NCBI GenBank assembly: GCA_013400115.1
Contig: VXBP01005586.1
Location: 1,063,537 to 1,127,536, forward strand
DNA: 64,000 nucleotides
Direction: 5' to 3'
From: Rhinopomastus cyanomelas
Taxonomy: Eukaryota > Chordata > Aves > Bucerotiformes > Rhinopomastidae
In this document: in pieces, positions 52,001 through 61,000 of the stretch
Position numbering within the stretch: the stretch's first letter is position 1
How the letters are laid out: each line of letters starts with the position of its first letter
Notes under the pieces: generated by a model
What the model was told of the DNA's origin: nothing
The model's database searches: none
The model's input: the letters and a program-made list of their open reading frames with translations, nothing else
Made by a program: the position numbers and the translations under genes

Positions 52001-55000
52001 GTTCTTGAAGTATCTCTCCATCTCATTGCAATATACAAGGAAAAACTCACCAGAATTTACTTTGGAAGTTACGTGTGTCATATTTATTTTCTTGGATTTG
52101 ATCAAAGGTGAAGATCTCGTGGAAGAACTTCGTACAAAGCTTGTCTTGTGATCAGAAGCCTTGGTTATTTTAGAAAGAGGTGCAAAGATACCTAGAGACA
52201 AAATGGCACGTGCCATAAAAGAAAGGGTAGACATTCATCTCAGCAAACTTTCTGGCTACTACCTTTTGCATCAATTCATGTAGGGGTTGGTTTTTTTAGC
52301 CACAATCAGAGCTTACTAGCACTTGTAGGGTAGGAAAGATTAGCTCAAATGAACAGTGAAACCAAAAGGCTTATCAAGCAGAACAGTCTTTCGGGAAATC
52401 AGTAAAACTACCAATTAGACTCTCCTTTTTGTCCTAACGGTAACGCTGACTCTCCACTGATGCAAAACACATGACTTTGTATACCAGGAGTGCCCACGGA
52501 AGACCAGTTAAGTACCTCAAGGTGAAAGTTAGAAAACAAATACAAGTGTGAGTCTATTGAACGGGAAGAAGTGGCAGGCAGAGCAACATGGCCATTATTG
52601 CAACAAATAGCTCCAAAAGTATAGATGGAAAAGCAGGAAAGGCCTCACAGTTTCAAGGAAATAACCACAAAATTTGACTAGTGGTTCTGCAAATAGTTGA
52701 GGCCAAAACACTAGGAATCAATAAAACAGGGAAAGCACTAAAACCAGCAGAATCTGTTCTCTGGTTTTATTTCAAAATGCTTGTCTCTCCCAACACTTTT
52801 GTGGTTTTTCTAAAATTCAGGCTTTAAAACAATGTGAGAAGAAACTAATGCCCATACCACGTTTCGGTGCGCACTTGAAGTACTGGACTTTTCCAACACT
52901 TCCGTTGTTCTTCCCTTCTGGTGCATCCAGCTCTACGCCAGCCCACTGGCCGCTGGCAAATTCTGTTGTGCCGCAAAATCTCAATGTACCAACCTGAAGC
53001 AAAAAGCATCAACAAAAAATGACTCAGTCAAACAAGTACTGTTTACAAGAACACAGAACAGACTTGGAGGGAGACAGCAAGTCATCGCCCAGCATTTGAT
53101 CAGAGGACAGAAATACAAACATAACAATCTCCCTTGATTATTGACGCTTCCATCTTCAAATGCCAGCTAATGCATCTCAGTCCTTCTGTGTATATTCTGT
53201 GTTACACAGAAGCAGTGGTGGTTGACACTTCCCATAACAGGCAGGCGGTGAGCACCACTCTAAACAGAATGACTCTGGTTGGAAAAGATCCCTGTGATCG
53301 ACTTCAACCATCTCCCTACCTTACAAGTTCACCCCTAAACCAGATCCCTCAACACTTCACCCAAGCGACCTTTAGACACATCCAGGGATGGTGACTCAAT
53401 CACCTCCTTGGAAGCCTATTCCAGTGTCTGATTACCCTTTCTGTGAAAAAATTCTTCCTAATAACAAGTCTAAACCTACCCTGTTGTAACTTGAACCCCT
53501 TCCTCTTGTTCTATCACTAACTGCTTGTGAGAAGACACTGGCACCAACCTCTCCACAACATCCTTTCAGGTAGTTGTAGAGAGTGATGAAGTCTCCTGTC
53601 AGCCTCCTCTTCTTCAAACTAAAGACCCCAGCTCTTTCAGTCTTATTTATTTATCTTATTTATTCTCATAAGATTTATTCTTAGAAATACAACTCTGAGT
53701 CAGCAAGGTACGTGGGTATATTTCTAGCAAGAAGTTTTCCTTTTAGTGTCTTGCACAACAATAGTTCCAGAATCACAGCTGGGCACCTTGCTGAACAGAA
53801 TCACAGACCACTAGGGATTGGAAGGGACCTTGAAAGGAAGATTCTATGGAAATACTAGATAACAAGCACTATAAATCTGTTTGTGTATAAATGTATCCAT
53901 ACAATACATATATTTATACACACACACACACGTATATATTGCAAAGCTTGAAGTGTAAACTTCAGGGGATGCTTTATTTTTTTATTTAGAAAAGATTCAA
54001 CAGTCTTTGATTCCCTCCTTATGCACTGAACGGGGACTTAAATTAATTTTTATATCTTATTTTTAAATTAGCTTTGAACTTCTGCTGCTCAGTTTTCACT
54101 CTCTCATGTAACCTTAATACTCTTAGTTCATTTTTTACTATGACTACAGTGTCCAGCCCAGCCCTCAGAGAGTAAACAGACAGAAACCATTTATTTTTCT
54201 TTACTATAAAACCTTCCAGCGACTCTTTCTTAATGTTCCATAAAGAAATAAACGTGACCCAGAGCCTGCTCTTTTACTCTGAAGATGTCCTTTAAGCGTG
54301 ATTGTTATAAGCAGACATATCACACGATCAGTCTAGCCAGAGGATGCTTGGCCAAGCAGCCTAACAGACTCCTCCACTCTCCAGGCATTTGCCAAAGGAC
54401 ACTTGCTGAGCTCAGAGAAGAGATCAGCAGGCATCGTAAACTGGAGGTGGCAAAACTGAGGCTCCAGTTTTACACCATCCCTAGAACTTATGGAAGCAAG
54501 GAGAAGAGGACATCTCAAGGCACAAAGAGGAGGAAAAAGTTTTCTCCCAGCTATTGGTTTCCCTGCACTCACATTTCATTGAGTGCCTGTTTGGGTAACA
54601 TATAGTCTAGCACAGTAAGAGCTGGTGTAACTGGGGGGCCCCAAATCATGTCACATAAACCCCTACTTAAGCAGTTCCTACCCTGTCAGACAACTAGAAC
54701 AAGTGCAGCAGGAATCATGAGAGGAATCCATTTTCCCTCTGGCATCTATTGTGTTTGGCTTTCAAGCTTCATTAAAGCTGATGTATTAGGAGATCGCAGA
54801 AGCACGAAAGAGAACAGGAATCCCTAAACATTGCCAGCAAAAATGCTGCCATCCCAGTGCCCTCCTTCCAGCTTCCCCATTCCGGAAATGATCCAAGAGG
54901 ATGCCAGAATTAGGTATCATTTTCAAGCAGCTCAAGCACTCTGTTCTCACTGTTGCTCCACTCTGCACACATTTTTGAGTGTCAGGGGAAGACAGGGCTG

Positions 55001-58000
55001 AGAGCACCTTCTGCATTCAGACAAATGGAGAAAGCAGGTGGAAAACGTGGGAGTGGTACAGAACAGCTCCTCACACACAAAGGAAGGAAGGGAAGAAAGC
55101 AGATGTGGAAGAGGAAGGCTAAAAGAGCAAAAAGCACAATTACATTCCTCCTTCCCATCTGCTTTAGGACAGCTGGAAAGCCCTGCTGGCCCTTGGCAGC
55201 AGAAAAACAGCTTCCAACAGCTTCCGTATAAATGAAAAACGTAACTGAAGTCAGGAAGCTTTACCCATACCTGGCCAGTACACTGCGGTACAAACAGTTC
55301 TACGGGCTTCATTTGGAGGAAAGATACACAAGAGGGCTAATCTCTTTCTCCAAAGCCTCCACTAACTCACAGTTACATTATCTCCCTCACTTTCACTGTG
55401 TAATGGCCTTCTGAGAAAGAAAGTCCATGAACTTCTTACTGCCTTTTAAAGACTCAGCGGCTTCCTGTATGCAGTTCAGTTAAACACCTTCTGTATAGCT
55501 AGTGATTCCTTCTCTCTTCTTGACTCAATTTCCAGAGGAAAATACAGCATGGAAGCTGCTTTGCCCTTTGACTCTTCAAAACACTTCAGTTGTGACAATT
55601 ACAAGTCATACTAGAAAAATTATTAAGCGTAAAGATAAACATGAAATTTGGCTTTCAATATACCCCAGAAAAATATATGTGAAAACTTTGAGTTCTATTG
55701 CTCTTAAATCATTTCAGAGCCCTTTGTACCTTTTATTTGCTGTGATACCAACACTGACTGCAGTATCAGTGTTGTATTTTTCAAACACTTCTTTAAAAAT
55801 GTGTCTAGCAGGATGCCTTCTTAGGAGCTACTCACATCCGAGCTGGACCAGTAGTAGCTACATTCTTACACACACCCGTCTAACAAGCCACAGCACTGCT
55901 TCATACAGAGATACACACAAATCATTCAGAGTTCAAAGGGACCTCCAGAGGTCAGAGTCCAATCCCCCTGCTCAAGCAGGACCATAGAATCTAGGGCAGG
56001 TCACACAGGAAACCATCCAGCTGGGTCCTGAAAGTCTCCAGAGAATTAGACTCCACAACCTCCCTGGGCAGCTCGTTTCAGTGCTCTGTCACCCTCACAG
56101 TAACAAAGTTCTTCCTCATGTCCCTGGGCAGCTCGTTTCAGTGCTCTGTCACCCTCACAGTAACAAAGTTCTTCCTCATGTTGAGGTGGAAATTCCTGTG
56201 CTCCAAGTGGCACCCATTGCCCCTTGTCCTATCACAGGGCACAAGTGAAAAGAGATTGTCTCTTTCCTCTTGACACCCAGCCCTCATGGATTTACAGTCA
56301 GTGATCAAGTCCCATCGTAACCTTGTCCTCTCCAAGCTGAAAAGCCCCAAGTCTCTCCATCTCCTCTCATAAGGCAGGCCGTCCAGTCCCTTAATCATCC
56401 TCATGGCCCTCCATTGGACTCTCTCAAACAGATCTCTGCCTCTCTTGAACTGGGGAGCCCCTTCAGAGAGTTTAGCTGCATTGCAACAGTGAAACCAGGT
56501 TACTATAGGCGAAGCAGAGTCCAAGTTTTCCTTTATCACCTTCTGGAAGCTACCAGGAGTATTCCACAGATGTGTCCTCACACCTGAAAGCTGGGTTGTT
56601 CATAAAGCAACCTGCAGATTTTATTATCATTTCGATGAGACACCAAAAATGCTAATAAAAGCTGAGCCATGCTGACAGAGACCACCAGGCGACCACTGCA
56701 AAATCGTTTATGGATACAAAACCCAGACTGTGCCTGTCAAAACAGCTTTTCATACTAGCGATCTTCTTTTAACACAGAGCGGTTCAGCACAGTGCTTTCT
56801 GAAACCATACCCTTACTGCCACCCAGAGTTTATATCTTCCAGAAAGTGTTTTAGACCCTCAAATTTGAGGTGTGTCTCCAAAGGGGGACACAGATTGACT
56901 GTCCAGAAATTAGGAGGGCAGTATCCAGTTGCTCCTCATACCTTCTGTCCTGCAATAACAACGCGATCTCCCAGTTTCAGGCCAAGTGATAAAAGCATGG
57001 CCTTGCCCGTGACATGATCATAGTTTGGAATCATGGCTTTCGAGATGTCACATGAGAGAGGCACCGCATCCAGCAATATCTGCTTGATTTCTTTTGCACT
57101 GGCTGCTGCATCTGCCATTTCCAGTGGCATATCTACTGGATCAGGAACCACATCTGCTGGAATCTGCCCTTTGTCATTCTGTACAAACAGAACACAGCAC
57201 AGGAATTAATGTGACAAGATAAACCTGGTCAGACAAAACCACAGCAGTTTATGAAGCTTTTAATCCTCTTCATTAGATAGTTTCTGTAGAAAACAACTAT
57301 AAAAGCTGCAAATTTTCAAACAAGGATGCCAAAACATTCTTAGATTTATGAACCAGCATTTACAGTGCCTATTTTTTCAAAAGTGCCAAGTTACCAGAAG
57401 CTGTAAGCCTGAGAGCACTGTTAGTACTCAGAACACATTACAAAAACCCCACGTGTGTACACGAACACAGCATTAGGAAAGTCAGCAAGAATTCCAGTCT
57501 GTAATGCCAGTACTGTAAAGTTAACATCTCCCAAAGAATTTATCCTTACCCAGTGTGAGGCTCACATAAAATGTAAGATAGAATTAATATGTATTGCTTA
57601 ACACACATTGTATTTGCTTCATTCCTGTAAAAAACTCAACCTTCCTTGAGCCCCCTACAAACCCTCCTACCTCAACCCTACAGAACTGTAATCCTTATTC
57701 AGCATTTACACTCTGCTGCCCTCACGTAAGCGACTCTACATGCTGTCTCTGGTCAGACTCCTATTGGGGGACTGAAGAATCTTTCCTCAAAGATCTACAA
57801 CCAATCTGTAACTAAAAGGTCACTCCCATTCAAGCCATGGTGCCTTAACACAGGAAGAGTCTGGTCTGAGTTTTCAGCCCTCACGTTAGTGACTGTGTCA
57901 CATCAGTGCCACAACTCAGCCAACCAGATGCCCTGTAAATCTTTGTGGCAACACAAGAGAGAGGGGCAGAGGAGAGGAAAGGTGTAAATGTGGGCACACT

Positions 58001-61000
58001 GGGACAGGATTGCTTTTCTCAGGGGCAGAGCCACCCTCTGCCATCTCAGAATGCTTGTGCACCTACAAAGCAACACTCCCTGTGACAACACTCTTAGAAA
58101 AACTGCTGCCTTAGCATCTGAAACGTGTCCTCACAGGCTAAATAACCCATCACAGGAGAAAGCCAGCATGTTTAGAGAGATCTACACTGGATACCATGAA
58201 GAAGTCTGGGAACATCATCATTCACCATTTCACATCCTCAGTGGCACATAAAATAGTGACTTTTGAGTAACCTTAACACAACTGTAACTTCTCATTTAAA
58301 AAGAAACCTCTAAATTTAAAAATAGAGAACCAAGACACTGCTAGGTGATCCTGCTATGACAGGGGGATTGAACTAGATGACTTTTTAGGTCCCTTCCAAC
58401 CCCTAACATCCTGTGATCCTATGATCTTTCAAGGTCCATTCCAATCCCCACTGTTCTGTGACTCCGTGATTCTATGCCAAAAAAAAAAAAAAAGCAACAA
58501 CAAAGCCCCAAAACGATACAAAAAACCCAAAGAAATGTAACTAAGGCACAAAACACTAATTAAATTCCAGGATTTGTGGCCAGACACACATAACAGCAAT
58601 TACACTACGGCTCGGGCTTATTACTGCATTAGTAAGCCGAGCAGTTAATGCTTCTTCACTATCAGTCACTGATGCTGAGACCAAGTTCATGCCAAGCGAT
58701 GCACTGCTCTTCTGGAGGTTACAGGTGACGCTGCTGTGCTGCTAAAACGATCCACTACTGCCGTGACAACGGTTTCAAGACACAAAGGAGAAGGAACAGT
58801 GAAATTTCACACAGCAAATAGAACACGTTGGAATCTATTCGAACTAATGAGCTACACTGTGACACAAAAACCACAAACTTCAACACACCAGTATGACAAA
58901 GCTTATGAAATCGTCCATTATGAGTTACAGATAAATTCTGTGAGGCGGTGTCACTCCATATTGCACATTTTTAGCTAAACCAAATCCTAGACAGACTGTT
59001 CTGTTCTTCCAGGTACTGCTCTCACTGTTTGGTGAATGGACACAATCACAGAACACTGGGGTATTGGAAAGGACCTTGAAAGATCATCTAGTCCAATCCC
59101 CATGCCACAGAAGGATCATCTAGATCCAGTCACACAGGAACATGTCCAGGTGGATTTTAGACATCTCCAGAGAAGGAGACTCCACAACCCCCTTTGGGCA
59201 GCCCGTTCCAGTGCTGTCACCCACACCACGAAGAAGTGCCTTCTCATATTGATGTGGAACCTTCTGTGTTCCACCTCACACCCACTGCCCCTTGTCCTAT
59301 CATTAGATGACACTGAGAAGAGCCTGGCTCCATCCTCCTGACACCCACCCTTTACACATTTATAAACATTAATGGGTTCACCCCTCAGCCTCCTTTTCTC
59401 CAAGCTAAAGACACATCCTAACTCCTTACCCTAAAGGCAGGATTTGCTCCATGTTCCAGTAAACACTTGACAGCTCCTGTACACAGGTTAAATGCAGCAA
59501 TATGCAAAGCTGTTCCAAAATCAAAATCACTACAGGTGGCATCCACATCTGCAAAAAAACATCACAGGTGAGGTCTTTAAGTCTGTTATGTGAACATTTG
59601 ACCCTACAGATTCTTTGAGAGGACATTCACGTTTGCAGTTGAACATTTATACAGACACCTTTATTTATGTACTAAATGCATATGAGAAATAAGTCTACAT
59701 GAACTATCAAATTTATCTGCATCTGTTTATTCATACCATGAATAAATCTTGATGATGAGCATTTGCTTTCATTCCCGTTATAATACTGATGATTGAACTG
59801 GAAAATTGTTCCTTTTCAGGGTGCCCAATCTCCTGTGCTAAGATTAACAAGTTTGCAATTTTAGGTTTGCAAATAAATTAAAGTTTCAGAAATATTTATG
59901 TGTTATTGCTCCTAGGTGTCAGACATTAAAACAAGATTCATCTTCAGCTGTTTTCCTTTGTGAGGAGGTAGCAGGGTGAGGGAAAACAGATTATACCTCT
60001 GCTTTATATTTATTTAATGACTAACAGCCAAGAATGAAGCAAGAGCCAGTGATTTGTAAAATTTCTTTGTTTTCAAAGAATTACACTCTGAAGGGTCTTT
60101 CACCGATGGTTTGGAAAATGGAGCACTCCATCCAACTGCACCACGTATATTTCCATCTACTGTTCCCAACGTATCTTTCAATCTGATATGAAATTTGCAC
60201 TCTTTTAGAAAATGGGAGTCTCAGCATCTATTCAGTCTTTGGGTCCTATCCTAAATATTACAAGAGAGGTGTCAGCCTGAGTTGATTGTGTGTCTGAGTG
60301 TTAATTAGAAACACCAGCTGATTTAATACACAAAGCAAAAGCCAAAAGTATAAGCTATAAAGATTTGAAATGCTGGTGAGGAGCAGAGAACTTTCCACCT
60401 TGGAGTTGTACAGTCTCCTAGCATTTTCCAGTATCTGCCCCAAAACCCACTAGCACAGTACAGGTGACAGAAAGAAACAAGAACTAAATGTTACCCAGTG
60501 ACTACCCTGAGCTACCATGGGGAAACTAATATTCAGCAATGGTCTGTCCTGAACAATCCATGCAGGTTACAGTCATCAGCTAACAGCATCATACAGCATT
60601 TCTAATTTTTAATCTTTAACAATTTTTATATTTGAAACTTCTAAAAGTCTGAGACCGAATCTGCTCTCCGTTCTAACAACTGATTAGTAAATCTACATAA
60701 ACAATATAACTGCAGAGCTTCATGAAGGAAATAGTTAGCAGGAACTCAAAAGGAAACACCTGTAGTATGGACTGTTTCACAATGGGTGTCTCACAGTCAG
60801 TGTAACACTGTCATGAAAGACTATTTATACATTCACAATCATTTTTGATCCAGTTCAGCATGGATCCAGCCAGGGCATGCTTGCCTTCTATGTATGGCCT
60901 CCCTTCCCTGCAAACTACCTGATGTGTGAAGCCAAGAATATTCTTTCTATTCATTCAGACCAGCCATTGTTATCAAGTCACAAGGCAAATAATTTTCAAA

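Larger units (their letters stand above)
48710..52050 (-). other. CLIP4: CLIP4 intron with CR1 cluster and hAT element
   Basis: This 3.3-kb intron contains CR1 fragments at 49040-49318 and 49365-49620 and the hAT-type element 50917-51232, annotated separately. A single N lies at 49558. The rest shows nothing recognisable. Confidence 0.75.
52994..56941 (-). other. CLIP4: CLIP4 intron within CAP-Gly 1
   Basis: This 3.9-kb intron contains three CR1 loci (53268-53640, 53795-53845, 55918-56465) and a short TA/CA-rich tract at about 53906-53938. No additional exon was recognised. Confidence 0.75.
57179..59429 (-). other. CLIP4: CLIP4 intron
   Basis: This 2.25-kb intron contains CR1 copies at 58335-58477 (with an adjoining A run at about 58481-58495) and 59042-59427. 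The second reaches to within a few bases of the splice donor. No other feature is evident. Confidence 0.75.

Noticed and set aside
53906..53938. TATATTTATACACACAC tract, considered as a satellite
   Set aside because: It is a short, imperfect TA/CA microsatellite of no special note.
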